A stretch of 64,000 nucleotides of DNA from Haliotis asinina. Lineage: Eukaryota > Mollusca > Gastropoda > Lepetellida > Haliotidae. The notes beneath the pieces are model-generated. The model searched no databases and was not told where the DNA came from. It saw nothing but the letters and a program-made list of their open reading frames with translations. A program made the position numbers and the translations under genes. Location: contig NC_090280.1 of the NCBI RefSeq assembly GCF_037392515.1, positions 26,107,118 to 26,171,117 of the forward strand, read 5' to 3'. Shown one piece after another: positions 21,512 through 35,032 of the stretch; within the stretch, counting starts at the first letter, position 1; each line of letters opens with the position of its first letter.

Positions 21512-21656
21512 TGTATATACTGGACAAAAATAGTTAAGGATATTTTGTAAATTTTAAACTCATTAATAGCAATATGTATGTATTTATTGACAAACTGATA
21601 AGACATCAGTCATGGAAATAAGAACATCAATAACGTATTTTGTCCAGTATATATGT
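21512..21656. mobile_element. Small MITE with about 20-base terminal inverted repeats
   Basis: The left end TATATACTGGACAAAA and right end TTTTGTCCAGTATATA are perfect inverted repeats, and similarity continues a few bases inward. The outermost TA could be the target duplication of a Tc1/mariner-type element. No coding sequence is present. It lies just upstream of the receptor's first exon. Confidence 0.7.
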
Positions 21657-23650
21657 ATACCGATTTTGAATTGTGGTAGGTGCGAGGAAACTGGAATATC
21701 GTTGATTGTGGTTTGTACATTTCTCAAGTTATGTAATTTGACTTATGTACTTTTCACGACCCGTTGGCAGAACCTCTTCCGATCATACCCCATGCCCATA
21801 TATCTCACGTAATGCAGTATCCCACGTGTTGGTGGTGGGCGGGATGTCACCCTAGTCTGTAGGAAGAGACAACGGAGAGTTGCAAAGCTGACAAGATGGT
21901 CTGGCATGCGATGGGGTGCTTCACCCTCGGCGTTACTCAACATATTTCAATCCCACTGAGTGGGCCGTCCCGAGTTACGTGATATCTGCTCTGTTGTTCG
22001 GCGAAGGACACATGGGGAAATTAAAAGTCAAACATCCCTGCTTCGCCCCAAATTCAACCCACGCCAAAATCCAGGGATCTTTGAAACCTAACATTCAGCT
22101 TACGCGTCGTTCAACATCCTCTGTTTGAAACTATACTGACGTAATTGCTCGCAAGACTGGGGGTTACTAACTGAGTATGTACGGATCTCCTCTGTTTCGT
22201 CGCACAAGTCCATAAATCATATCCACCCTATGACCAACTGTTAGCTGTACCTTGACACTACATTAAACAATGAGTAAGGTCATAGTAAGGTATTGTCCAA
22301 GTTCAAGAATGAAAAAGGTCAATTCCAAATTAATATCCCGTATTCTTGTAATTACAAGGACGTATCGGATTCCAGGACACGCTGTTTCACGAACAAAGTC
22401 ACCTGCTTACTGTAACCGGGATGTGAATGGCTATAGTGACGACCAGACACTGATTACGGGTTGTGGGATCTATATCTTTATTGACAGACACCCTGAAACA
22501 CATGTTTGGAGAATAAGTACCAAATTCAGGATAAACATATAAATATAAATAATTATATACAATCATTCTATCTTGCATATCATTTCTAGCATATAAGAGA
22601 TAAATCTAATATGAAAACACTACGAACAGACGCACATTCAGTAATGCAGTTATATTGCCATTAACACGATGACTGAATCGCCAAGAACGATAAGTCCTCG
22701 GCACAATAAAAGCGTTTCAAATACGTCGTACCAACGTACACACAGATGTAGTGAACTGGTTAAGCACATTAGCCCAAATCTATCAGCTATGTGATGAACA
22801 TAGATACTTCATACATATGACACAATAATATTATTCATACCCTGTGCGTGACACTGGGGTGTAGGAAAGCCACGTCTCCCAAGATGAATAGACGGCTGCT
22901 CAATAAGTCTCAATATTCTAAATATGTATATATACAAAATACACGACCGGTTAGAGTGTGAGAATAATAACATGAATAAACGTGGGGGATCTACACAGAC
23001 TATGTGAATTCATCATTTGCATGGCCATTCAATGGAATTTACAACTTTAATGCACTTTCAGTTAAGTCACTGAACTACGGCATACAGAATAACCGATGAT
23101 ACACAAACGTACATTTCAACACATCTATAAGCATTGGCCTTATTTGTAAATAATACTGCATGGTAGTCTACTTACAAGAAATGCCTGTGCATACTATTTA
23201 CAATTGCACCAATGTACTTTAACTAATTTTATTACCATCAAGAACATATAACTGATACTAATAACATTGTTATTTGGTGCAACACATATATACAATACTT
23301 GAAACATTGTTCCTACCTTAGATCTGAGATATTGTTGTGCCTGTTGCTCTGAAATGCGGTCGAACGGAAGTGATGTGTAATGGCTGACATGCAAGTAGTA
23401 TTTTGTGTTTTTAAAAGAACCAATCGACACAAGGGTCAAACAAAATCAAAGGGCACAACACAAGCGATGACACAATCTCTTGACACCCCTTATACCTGCA
23501 ATGGACTCGGCAAGATCTAAAAATAACCATAGTCTAACACTTAAAAAAGGATACTACTTGAGTTAAAACTATAGACAATGACAACTTCAAATGAACGAAA
23601 TCGTACATGACTTCATACCTGCCACATTACGATGAGACCACACGCGTTGC
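21657..23650. other. No gene seen upstream of the receptor
   Basis: It probably holds the receptor's 5' flank. No confident promoter motif, repeat or coding exon was recognised. Confidence 0.45.
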
Positions 23651-23733
23651 GTGTGCTGTGTTGTGAGACAGAGGTCTTAGAAACATGTGTCATAACAACT
23701 TCGAGTGATTTGAGTGGCTAATACGTGTGATTT

Positions 23734-24030
23734 GGCGCCGTATACGAAATACATTGCCTCTACGCAGCGTACGTTTTCCTCGAGTGAAGTGGTTGACATT
23801 CCAATCACCAGTATGATGTATTAATCCGCGTTACATGGTTCTATATAGGAAAGCAAAATACTGCTTTATTTTAACGATATTTTCACTTTTTAGAACGTGG
23901 GTAATAAATAGGATAAAAAACTCGTACCCCTTTCATATCAAGTTTATGTCCCTCGTGACAAACCAAAAATATTTCACTCGGGACATAAACTTGATATGAA
24001 AGGGGAAGCTCGTTTAATATCCTATAATTA
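23734..24030. mobile_element. Dispersed foldback element, copy 1
   Basis: It begins GGCGCCGTATACGAAATACA and ends around a perfect 26-base inverted repeat: arms 23927-23952 and 23980-24005 with a 27-base loop, flanked by weaker pairing of AGGATAAAAAACTCGT with AGCTCGTTTAATATCCT. It repeats at 25137. No frame is present. Confidence 0.75.
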
Positions 24031-25136
24031 TTAGCCACGTGGTACTTCGTAAAGGTGTTTCATAACAAAGTGTTATGACACATATGTGTCACAACACCTC
24101 CGAGTGAACTTTGACATTATTGGTACTACTTTCATTACTCATTCTATTCATGATTTTCATTCAAAAGTTGTCACACCTGAGAGCATGTAAAACGAAAACA
24201 CTTCTATGGAATTAGATAAAATGTATTTCATTTAGAGTGGTTACTAGCATTATTTTCAATTCTATAATAACTCAAGTTTCTGTAATAAAAACGAACATAA
24301 AACAATCTATAGGTAAACAAATGCATCTAGTAGGTCTCTCATGAGTGTAAACAAATATGGCGTCGCCCGCAAAAGTTATTGATTTCGTCAAAATTGACGG
24401 ACAATGGGTTGGAAGAGTTGTGAATATAATCATGAGATTGAATACCTTCTGCGTGTAGTTGTCAGGCCTGCACAGTAACACACAACATCAAAAGACGAGC
24501 GGCTCTCTTGTATCTCTATCACAGTCAGCCGCATCCATTCGCGTCCTCCCGCACAAACATATTGTCACTGCCATGCCTCCGTGGTTTTTTATGGAGGGCT
24601 GAAAAGCACTTCCCAGAATCTGAACACAATAGGCTTGAAATCGTCTTCGTTCGAGGTTGTAGGCTGTGTTTTCAGACCCAATTTTCGGTGGAGTCTTCAA
24701 CATAAACATCGAATATCGAAAAGTGAGAATTCCAAGATGAGAAGGCGTCACTGGCATCCTGCGCAAAACGTCGCCGAATTATTTACAGTAACTCGTCCTC
24801 CGATGAACAACATTAAGCTCAACTCTTTGAGACATACAGTTCCCTATTATTCACATTCATCTTTGCTGTTGAGTTTGCCGCGCCTAATTAAATGCTCCCT
24901 AGAATCTTCTTTGTGAACACTTCTCAACATGACGACTAGCCCGACAGTGAGGGCCGACTGACGTTCAGGCAAGATGTAGGTCACGTAGTCAAGTTCTAAA
25001 TATTTACACTTCGCAAGTGTTTTGATTAATTACATTATTGCTTTTGAAAACAAATCCTCAACTGAAAAGAATTAAATTTTGATTACGACTTGATTCTGTC
25101 TTAATTTGTTTATTTTCTTGTGATAAGGCGCCGTAT
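24031..25136. other. No supported gene; one short ATG context
   Basis: ATGGCG at 24357 opens a 33-codon frame (MASPAKVIDFVKIDGQWVGR..) in a locally CpG-richer stretch. No domain is recognised and no downstream exon found. The motif TGTGTCA(T/C)AACAn with TCCGAGTGA recurs near 23688 and 24088. Confidence 0.3.
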
Positions 25137-25389
25137 ACGAAATACATTGCCTCTTCTTGGAGTGAAGTGGTTGACATTCCGATCACCAGTATGATGTATT
25201 AATCCGCGTTACATGGTTCTATATAGGAAAGCAAAATACTGCTTTATTTTAACGATATTTTCACTTTTTAGAACGTGGGTAATAAATAGGATACAAAACT
25301 CGTACCCTTTTCATATCAAGTCTATGTCCCTCGTGACAAACCAAAATTATTTCGGTCGAAGTCGAAGCTCGTTTAATATCCTATAATTA
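25137..25389. mobile_element. Dispersed foldback element, copy 2
   Basis: Near-identical to 23734-24030 over GGCGCCGTATACGAAATACA .. ACATGGTTCTATATAGG .. CGTTTAATATCCTATAATTA. It lacks the right arm of the 26-base hairpin and an 18-base internal segment present in copy 1. Confidence 0.75.
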
Positions 25390-25399
25390 CAAACTGTGC

Positions 25400-28300
25400 C
25401 TGACCATTCACCACATGGAGGACAAGTTCTACATTCCCTGCTCATATTGAACAAGAACCACCGCTCCTGACAACAGGAACCATTCTGCCTTGCCAACACC
25501 CACCTCCTTCAAACATCCAAGTAAGACCATCCAAACCCAATACAGGACATATTGCCAAGTGCCAATTGTGCTGGGACTGTACCACATCACTCTCCTCGTT
25601 GGTGAGCATTTGGTTTGTCATTGTTGATTATCTTCTACATGTCAAATTGTTACATAATCATTACATAATGTCGTTCTATCAACTCAAGCTCATAAATGCC
25701 AGTGACCACCCGCCACTGCTTTTTCCTGAAATAGCTTATGAGACAAATCCCTACCAACCTATCACCCCTATAAATCATTCCTCCCCTTCACATGACGCTT
25801 CTCCCCTTATTGTGTCACATTTGATGAAACTGGGCCTAACACATTTTTATCATCTAAAGCAACAGGAGCGTTAGCCGGCAAAGTAATTGTAACGTTGGTT
25901 GGGTTGAGTAATCTATAAGGAACCTGAGAGAAACCTCCCCAAGCCTCACCACTAATTAAGGAAGCAGACTCCGTAGTGCCAACTTCCCTTTCCTCCCACA
26001 CGTGTCCAGATCAGCCACAATATAGATAATGACGCCAGATGAATGCTGTGCCAGAGACACAGCAGAAACCTCCTACTCCTCTTCTGTCTCAAACTCTCAA
26101 TAACATTAACCTAGCGCATAGCACAGTGGCAGTTACCATCAGTAACACCTCATTTAAGGCACCGGTAGATACGAGTGCAAGCGCAAGTTATATTGGTCTT
26201 TCCCGCTTCAACAACCTTGGGGGTCTGATAATTTTTCCCTTACAACCAGCTGGTCCAGATGGCAGAAAGTTTAATGTGCCTGGGTCAGCTGACTTAGTTG
26301 TGCTCATTGCCAATCTCAAACTATCCCATACGTTCTGTGTTGTGGAAGACGTCTTGCTTGGCCTTGACTTCCTAAAAACATTCAGCTTCAGTAGACTATA
26401 ACAAACACTGTCTTTACCACGGTTTAGCCGAAACCCCTTTCCTTAGTCCTCCAACAGAACATATCTTAGTCAGATGCCCCTCGCATGTTTGTATCCCTCC
26501 ATGTTCGGAGTTGTGTTTGCAATTAGACATCCCAATTAACACCCCAGGAAGCTCCCCTGGTATGCTGTAGCCTCAGTGACCCAGACTCATCGGGTCATAG
26601 GTATTCATTGTGTAGTGACGTGTGTCGCCTCTCAGGTTCCTTATAGATTACTCAACCCAACCAACTTTACAATTACTTTGCCGGCGTACGCTCCTGTTGC
26701 TATGTTTGAGTTCCTTGAGCCAGACTTGGCCTTGGGTCCACTTAGGGACACCTTATCTGAACAGTTTGAGACTATCAACCGTGTATCTTGACTGACAGTT
26801 CGCCCACGACTGACTTGACTCACCAGACATTGGAACTGGACATTGACCTTTCCTCAGCTGATCTTTCTACCAAACAGAAACATACCTTGTTATCATTCAT
26901 TGGTCAACACAGTGACTGCTTCGCTAAGGACATCATTAAACTAGGTATGACTCACATGTTCTCTCATTCCATAGACACTGGAGATAGCCAGCCTCTTTGT
27001 AAACGTCCATACTCGGTAAACCCCACACATAGACATGCAATGGACACACACATCAAGGACATGTTAGAAAATGACATAACTGAGCCTTCCTTTTCCCCCT
27101 TGGTCTGCTCCTGTCCTGTCAGTTAAAAAGAAAGCGTTTGCTTTTTTTAACAAATAATCACGGGTGCAGCATTATCATATCGGTAATATTGATGAATCCT
27201 TAATGTCACTAGGAAATAGTCATACTCAGATTTTCTCATCTCTTGACAAGATGAGCGGCTATCATCAGATTCCTTTGTACCCGAACAGTCGGCAGAAAAC
27301 TGCTTTTATTGCCGCTGGTCACGGCCAGTTCTATTTCAAAGTCATGCCCTTTGGACTGGTCAGTGCACCAAGTTGTTTTTCCTTCTTCATGTCCTCCTCA
27401 TGACCTGTTGATTCACAGCCAGTCATTTGATGAATACCTTCACCAAATAGAAGCAGTGTTCAACAAATTTCGAGAAGCTGGGATAAATCTTAACCCTTCA
27501 AAATGCAAATTTGCGGTGACCATTTGGCTTTACAATTCCTGAGATCAATCAAGGATGCCACAGGAAAGTTGGGTCGCTGGTCTCTCCTCCTGAGCCTGTA
27601 TGATTTTGACACGCGGTATGTGCCTGGCCCTAAACATGGCAAAGCGGATGGTATGAGCAGTCCCCTATGATGATGATGATGAGAGTCATCTAGGAATACG
27701 TACCATTGCTACACCTAACACTGCCCTGTTGACTGATTATGAAACCGACCTGCACCGAACCCCATTTGAATATTGCAAAGCAGTTATCGTCTCGGGGACA
27801 CAACGAGCTGAATTACAACAGCTAAATGAAGCATTTGCAGATATCATCCGTTATCTCACTGATTAGGTACTCCCGGATGATGACAAAGCAGCCTGCTGTG
27901 TGCTACTACAAGCCCCGGATTATGGCATGGTCGAGGATTTGCTTATCCACCATTACACTCCACAGGACCAAGGGGGGCTACCCAAAACGGTGTTACCGCC
28001 AGCTGTACATACCTAAACCATTACATCATGATATAATGAAAGCTTATCATGATAGCTTTCTGTCATCGCACCTTGGCGTCTACAAATGTTATTCATCCAT
28101 TTGGCTTAAGTACTATTGGCCTGATATGTACAACTTTGTCAAGATGTAGATTGGGTCATGTACTGATAGTCAAGTGGCAAAGCAGTATCTCCACTACCGA
28201 AGGGCACTACCACTACCCTTTGGTGATGTTTTTGACCGATGGTCAATTGAAATCATTGGCAAACTCATCACTGTGGAAGAATTTCAATACGTCAATACGT

Positions 28301-29300
28301 CCTAGTATGTGTTGATTCAGCATCCCGCTGGTGCGAGGCATTCCCACTCAAATTAAAGGGTAGCAAGGAAGTCGCATCTGTTCTATTTGACAACATCATT
28401 TGCAGATACTCAAGTGCTCGGGCGATCCTCACGGACGGGAGCAAGGAGATGACATCACAACTGATGACGGAACTATGTCATATATTTGACGTGAAACACC
28501 TCAAAACATCACCATTTCATGCTCAGTGTAACGCTGCAGTTGAACGCATGAATTCTGTGATCTCACAGTCATTCAGAGCATATTGTGAGGATGCTAAGGG
28601 GGCATGGCCCTACATTCTCCCAAACATAATGACTGGTTATTGGTTAAGTCCCGCCATTTATTCTACTGGCTCAAGACACTGCTAAACAGAATGCCCAGAC
28701 TGCCCAAGATTCCTACAAAGCGAGGCATGACAATAAGGCCCAAGCTCCCACCTTCACTCTGGGTCAGAAAGTGTGGTTGAAGAAAGGAAACCTTCAAGCC
28801 CATCTCAGTCGCAAATTACAACCCCAGTAGGATGGACCATACTATATTGTATTTGCCTAGGATTGCCATATACTTGATTTGCCAACTACCTCACGAACAA
28901 ACCCCTCAAAGCACCGATCCATTCAAATTGCTTAAGGCCGTACGCTTACAACGGAAAGGTAACCCAAATCCCCCTTAGTTACCAATATAAAGCGACACAG
29001 TCCCACAAATCAGATTAACATGTGCTTTTCTACATTAACCATACCATTGCATTACACACCACATGATGGACTTTCCCTATTACACAAACAACGCGTGATT
29101 TACGAAAGGGTAACCCATTCCATGATGGAACTTACACTGGTGCATCGCGTATATTAAAAGGCCAGCTGACTCGAGGGAGCTAGTGAAGTGATTATGAAAA
29201 GACGTCTTGAAGATACTTGTATATATAATTTGTGGAAATGTGTGTACCAGCAAAGCCGAAAGATGAGTGAATGTCCCATGGTTCATTAAGACTTTATTTC
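25400..29300 (+). mobile_element. Ty3/gypsy-type LTR retroelement fossil
   Basis: Recognisable pol parts occur in order on the plus strand: a protease-like region near 26130-26400, reverse transcriptase near 26800-27550 (SLDKMSGYHQIPL, VMPFGLVSAP), RNase H remnants near 27560-27670, and integrase near 28010-28690 (DGSKEMTSQLM, NAAVERMNSV). A short part occurs twice in opposite orientation (about 25870-25940 and 26628-26700), showing rearrangement. The region 29060-29300 has an LTR-like look with a TATA-type and A-rich 3' signals, but paired LTRs were not established. The element is broken by roughly ten or more lesions and is old. Confidence 0.8.
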
Positions 29301-31740
29301 TTTCTTTATTTCAGCGGGTTACCAAGTGACCTTTATCTTTACACAAGATAATGACCGGCATATATACCTCCCTGTGCCTGGATGCTGTTGGTCATTTTGA
29401 CCTGTCCAATCCATGGTCAGGATCATGACCGTCTGCACTACAGAGTACTATTCTCAGATAGAGGAAAACTCACAACATATGACGAGTCATGGACACACAC
29501 ATTCGTGTTACACCTACAACAGCCTTACTTGAAAAGCGTATAATACCGAATATCTGCCTCGGCGAACCACTGTAATGCCACGTGCAGAAACACACACTTT
29601 CATGTAAGAACCATACTCAGTTTGATATGTTCTATCCACAAACGCCCCAATACCGATCTCGGAGACACTATTAAATTGATCAAGGATCTTATTCTCGACA
29701 CTCCTAAACTCAAATCGAGATCTCGGAAAACACGCAGTCTTTTACCTTGGCTGTGGCAGTGACCTCAAAATAGTGACTGGCCACATATGAATTATATATA
29801 TATTGAGAACCAGCAGTGCTGGGCAGTTCGGGTCGGAAACCGAGAGTCCAGAGTCACCCCGTGTAGCAGAAAAAAATAGATCGTGTGGATCCCAAGATGG
29901 ACTTGTGTTCTGAACAGAGGACGTATCTCCCAGAACACATCCTATTCTGAGGTGGATACATGATTTTCCTGGTCAGTGTCGTTCATTCCGCTTTAATGGT
30001 TTAAGTGAACTACTTAAGCATAAAATCTCACTGTACTATTCACTTACGAAGCCGCCGAGCGGCGACCGAGAGGGTGTAGGGTGGTCTAGGGGCATGCTCA
30101 ACTCATAATCATTTAGTCCTTTTCATACTTAAAGTTTAGGTATTTTGCTAAATTGTGTGACTGTACAAGAGTTTGCTTCAAAATATGTTTCCATAAGTCA
30201 TAGGAAAGGATATGTTTTCATAGATTAGGAAAAGATATTTTTCTGTGTTCAATAAAAGCATGGCAGTTTAAAAGATAACGAAATTCATTTGCAACAGCAG
30301 ATTTACACGGATTGTAGGTTCTATTCTTACGACCAATGCCATGCCAATGGGCAACCTGGATTATGGTTACAGGTTCTGTATTTTAAAACTGGTAAAAGTA
30401 CATAACTCGTCAGGGAAGACAAGTTCTTTAAATCGGGAAGTTTTTCATGTATTGTTGATAGAAACCGTTAGGGTCATTTTCAGTCGCAACTTTCCAGCTT
30501 TGGTAAAATTGTTCTTTCAGAATTGATCCTACCTGAAAATGATTCTACCTACGGCCCTGAATTTATAACACTTAGATCTTCATGACAGATTGATAACACA
30601 TTTCCCACTCCTAAACAAACAAAAATAGCAAATTAATGTTAATTGTGAAAAGCTCACTCAAAGCCTGATGCTTAAAGAAGAGTACAAACAAATGGTCAAC
30701 TTGAGGCGATCAAATACCTCCAATGTATCACATATCAAATCAAACTTAAAGCCTGGTAGAATATTTGACACCTTTGGAGCCACTTATGAAGATACTTCCA
30801 GTTGTAATATGTTACATTAACAGTATGAATAAAGGTATATTTGGCACTTTTAGAGCACATGGTGTTGTTATTGAGATCAAGGGTAGATATAATTCAAAGG
30901 GGCCTAACTCTTGACGACCCAATTTTTTATTGCATAATCAGAACCATATTCCGATATGCGTATCGCGAGATACAGTACAGATACCAGTTTACCAGTAATA
31001 TTGCACAGCTCTACTATTTATATGCCATAATATGGATCTTGTGAACAAAGAGGTGCTATCGTGTCCGCCGGACGTAATATAATCATGACCTATGAAAACG
31101 CAACTGCGCCATATTGGCTGACTGAGGATGTATGTGGCTGCTTAGAGCTGGTCGTCTCAGTAAGTGGTGTAAAATTGTATACAGTTTACAGTTCAGTCCT
31201 GTTTAAATAGCGTTATGTTTTCAGCAGGAATGACTCCGACTAAAACTGCTATCAGAGTAGCTTTGTATACATTTCACAAATCTGTAATTTTACAATAGCT
31301 GATGCCTATTGCAGCTGCTGATTCACGCTGGGATAACTATCAAATGGATACTGTGGAGTACGATGGCGCCAGAATCAGGCTAATAAGGTTTAATCATCAC
31401 ATGTCATGTAAGTATGGAATAACGTTTAATCTATATAGTATATGAGCTGCCGTATCCTGTGAGCTTTCCTGACTTTTCTGTTGTCTCTCGTTGTTGTATT
31501 ATATGCTAGGCACATAAAGAAACTGTGCATACAAGAATTTAACATCTAACTTTATCACACCTGTGTAGACACGTAAGGATTTGAACTCAGAGATTAGCGA
31601 CATCTAGCCAACATGCATGCACATGCCACATTCCGTGACGTCAGTGGTTTCGTCCTCGAGACGTGCAATACGTTGTTGCACGTGCATTCCGGGAGAGAGA
31701 GACAGAGCAAATGAATTCCACACAATATTGTCACTTTGGT
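29301..31740. other. No gene seen
   Basis: AT-rich single-copy-looking sequence with short frames only. No repeat family was recognised. Confidence 0.5.
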
Positions 31741-32840
31741 TAGCTCAACCCTTGCCCTTGCGACCGTTCAAAAATTAAACGGCTATTGAAACGCATAGCA
31801 TGCCAAGGCTAACGTGTGCACAACGTCATGAGGCCATTCGGATGGTCCGTGGGGGAATGTCTCAACGACAAGTGACTGAACATTTCCACTGCCTCCGGAA
31901 CACTGTTTCTCCACTGGTGAGACGCTAACAGATCACAAATGACGTTATCGATCGACTGCGTTTTGGACGTCCACGTGTAACAGCGCCAAGACAGGACAGA
32001 TGGATACGGGTGACCCATCTTCGCCACAGTTTTCAGACTGCATTGATGATTGCCTGGATCATCCCAAGACTTCGCCGTATTCACCCAAACATAGCTCGAC
32101 AACGTCCCGCCATACAACCTTTCTTGACACAACGTCATCGACAAGCTCGCCAAACGTGGTTCCGACATGATGTCCACAGCCCCCTGTTTTTTTTGTGGAG
32201 AAATGTTTTACAGATGAGTCCAGGTTTAATATTTCCCACGGTGATGGACGTCAACGTGCCTATAGACACGTTGGGGAACGTTATGCACAAGTCTGTGTCT
32301 TGGAGAGGAATCGCTTTGGTGGTGGTTTCGTTTCGGATTTGGGATGGATTAACAGCACTCCATAGAACTCCTTTGGTGATTGTTTAGGGTACCTTAACTG
32401 GTGTGGGCTACAGGGATCAGATTCTTCGACCTATGGTAATTCCTTTTCTCCAACGACATGGAACTGGTTAACATCCCAACAGGACAATGCCCGCCCTCAT
32501 ACTGCAAGGGTGGCTATGGATTTCTTGCAACATCACAACGTTGACGTACTGCCTTGGCCTGCAAATTCACCTGATCTCAAGCTGATAGAGCATGTTTAGG
32601 ACGAGATGGATCGACGCCTATGCCGTCTTCCTCATCCGCCAGATAACGTCCTTGACCTTGCAACAGAACTTGAGAGAATCTGTCGTGACATCCCGCAAGC
32701 CCTCTTTGCACGTCTGACAGGCTCTATGCGTCGTCGACGCACTGTTGTTCTCAATGCCAATGCTGGACATACACGTTATTGAGCTTGTGACATGGTTGTT
32801 TGACCCCTGTCCTGCTTGTGGACACGTGACGTCATTGTGA
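31741..32840 (+). mobile_element. Tc1/mariner-type DNA transposon, dead copy
   Basis: The N-terminal helix-turn-helix reads RMVRGGMSQRQVTEHF from ATG 31800 and stops at 31926-31928. Later pieces hold the catalytic triad contexts: FTDESRFN near 32208, QQDNARPHTA near 32478 and SPDLKLIEHV near 32568. The second Asp and the Glu are 34 residues apart (DD34E, Tc1 type). The C-terminus ends near 32781. Several stops and frameshifts disable it. No clear terminal inverted repeats were found, so the outer limits are approximate. Confidence 0.82.
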
Positions 32841-33959
32841 CTGACTTTTCAATTGAAATTCTCCCTACTTGTTATGGTCTGATAATCTCTCCATAAAGCA
32901 CCTTTGACATTGTTAACGTTCTTATAAACTGCTATAATATTTTGACAATACACAGTTTCTATTTAAGCCTAGTATATAAACGTTCTCTCCTAAAACATAT
33001 GGACTTTTAAAGGGGAAACTGCACATGCATGTTAAAAATGTTTACAACGTAACGCCATTTTGAATACCATTAGTATGTGCATTATTCAGTCAGTTTTTGT
33101 TCAAGTGAGTGAGTTACAATTTTAAGTCAAATCGGCAATGTTTCAGCTATATTGTGACTATATCAAGTAATAGATTTATAATAATTGAAAGTAAATTATA
33201 AATACCTGTCAACGAAAAACACTAAGAACTAAAACTAGCATCTCTCTTTAAACTTGGATTTCAAATTAGGGCAATACAGTATAAAAAAGTATATATCTAA
33301 TTTCATATTCACACACAAAGCTCATTAGGTGAGGTATAACGGCAACACTGAGGTTACATTAGACCCTCTACCGCTAAGGAGAGAGCAGCAACCGATTTAT
33401 CTTATCCGCATGGTTAACTCCAGGTCTTTTATCGTGTGCAATAAACATGTAAGCCGTATTTACATTTTTTGTGTTTGTCAAAACAGTATTTTCCAATCCA
33501 ATCGGACTGCATTTGAAACATACTGCTGAAACAGGTTTACAGTCGGTTACATCTCCATTATTGCAAACGTTTGTTGGGTGTTTAAAAGTAGTTGAGGTGC
33601 TATGGTTTATGCTGAAGGTTTATTATCATCAAATGTTGGAATAAGTTGTTAGTTACGGATAACAGCAGTTTGTGTGGTTGTTATGAATATTTTTATGATA
33701 ATGATGTAAGGTGTAATGTGCAGGATTAGGCATATCTAAGTTAAAATAAATACATAAGTTACATGTATTTTGACATGTATCGAGTTGGAAACATTTGGCA
33801 TGCTCAGGAACTTCCCTCTAATTTCTTACCGGAGTTATCATGCAACGAATCGTTGATCATGCCTATCAGTATCATTTTATATACTAATCTCACAGATAGC
33901 AACAGTTTACAATTTACATTGGGAAATGTATCGCCTCTCTCCTACAAGTGATATAAAAC
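32841..33959. other. No gene seen
   Basis: AT-rich sequence. Part of it may belong to the 5' side of the LINE remnant that follows, but no motif supports this. Confidence 0.4.
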
Positions 33960-34310
33960 CAAATTTAGAATATTATCATATAACTGATCGATAGAAACAG
34001 GTAGATATTATAGGGTAAATCCGAATGAAAGATCATGTACATTTTGTATTGTAGATATTGAGGACGAATTTTATTTCATCTCCAAATGCTCTGAATATAA
34101 TGAAATAAATATATCAAACAATATTATTGGAAATATCCTTATGTTTAAAAACTAGTACAATTATACTATCCAAAATAATACTCAATTATGTAACTCTTTT
34201 CTTGTTAATGCTCTTAAATAAGAAATAAGTAAGTAATATGTAATTGAAAATTCCAAGTGATTTATATTATGACACTGTACATTCTATTGACCACCATACC
34301 ATCCTGACAC
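33960..34310 (+). mobile_element. CR1-like LINE, 3' end remnant
   Basis: In pieces it reads SIETGRYYRVNPNERSCTFC then DIEDEFYFISKCSEYNEI, the C-terminal zinc-finger region of mollusc LINE ORF2, followed by an AT-rich 3' part. Stops interrupt it. It is related to the remnant at 366-750. Confidence 0.6.
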
Positions 34311-34506
34311 ATGTTTGCATAATACATACCAAACTCCGACGAAATGTTATCTTTCGAGGAATAAAAATATATAATTGATTTGTAATTTGTTTGGTGTGTT
34401 AGGGGATGACAAAGAGGAGTTTTAGAAACTACATAAACCATGTTTTCTTATCATCGCTATAATAAATATGTGTTTCCATGCCCATGTAGCATAGAATGAA
34501 AAGTTT

Positions 34507-34509
<3 letters not shown>

Positions 34510-34573
<64 letters not shown>
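34510..34573. repeat. (AT)n(GT)n microsatellite
   Basis: About 30 bases of AT followed by about 34 bases of GT. Confidence 0.95.
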
Positions 34574-34576
<3 letters not shown>

Positions 34577-34579
34577 ATA

Positions 34580-34634
34580 AAAAATGAAAAAGAACATATA
34601 TATATATATATATAACATGTTCTTTTTCATTTTT
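34580..34634. repeat. Perfect palindrome with 18-base arms
   Basis: AAAAATGAAAAAGAACAT (34580-34597) and its exact reverse complement (34617-34634) flank a 19-base AT core that is itself self-complementary. It follows the (AT)(GT) repeat directly. Confidence 0.9.
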
Positions 34635-34929
34635 AATCTAACTAAGTTTCTTATTTGCAGACTGCAAGCTGCTTGGACTACTGTGGATACTTTCATCATG
34701 GTCAGGTATGCTGAGACTAGTAGCGATAGTACTTATAGTAGATGTGTTACGTGTATATTTGGTTTAAACATACTTTTAGTTAATGAATGATGAATAAAGT
34801 TTGGTAAACAAGTAATCGTATGCTTGTGTGAATCCCTCATGGTATTCGCTCTACAGTTCGCTTTACAGCTTCGCACAATTAAGTACACTTTAACGCTGAA
34901 CTAGTATAATTAAAGAGCTCTCTCAATCA

Positions 34930-35032
34930 CCCCCCCCCACACACACACACACACACACACACACCACACACCCAATCCCCCCAACCCCGTTCCCCCCGCA
35001 GAGAGAGAGACAGAGAGAGACAGAGAGAGAGT
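34930..35032. repeat. Compound simple repeats: C-run, (AC)n, C-rich, (AG)n
   Basis: A CCCCCCCC run, about 34 bases of AC repeat with breaks, a C-rich spacer, then GAGAGAGACAGAGAGAGA. No gene is associated. Confidence 0.9.
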
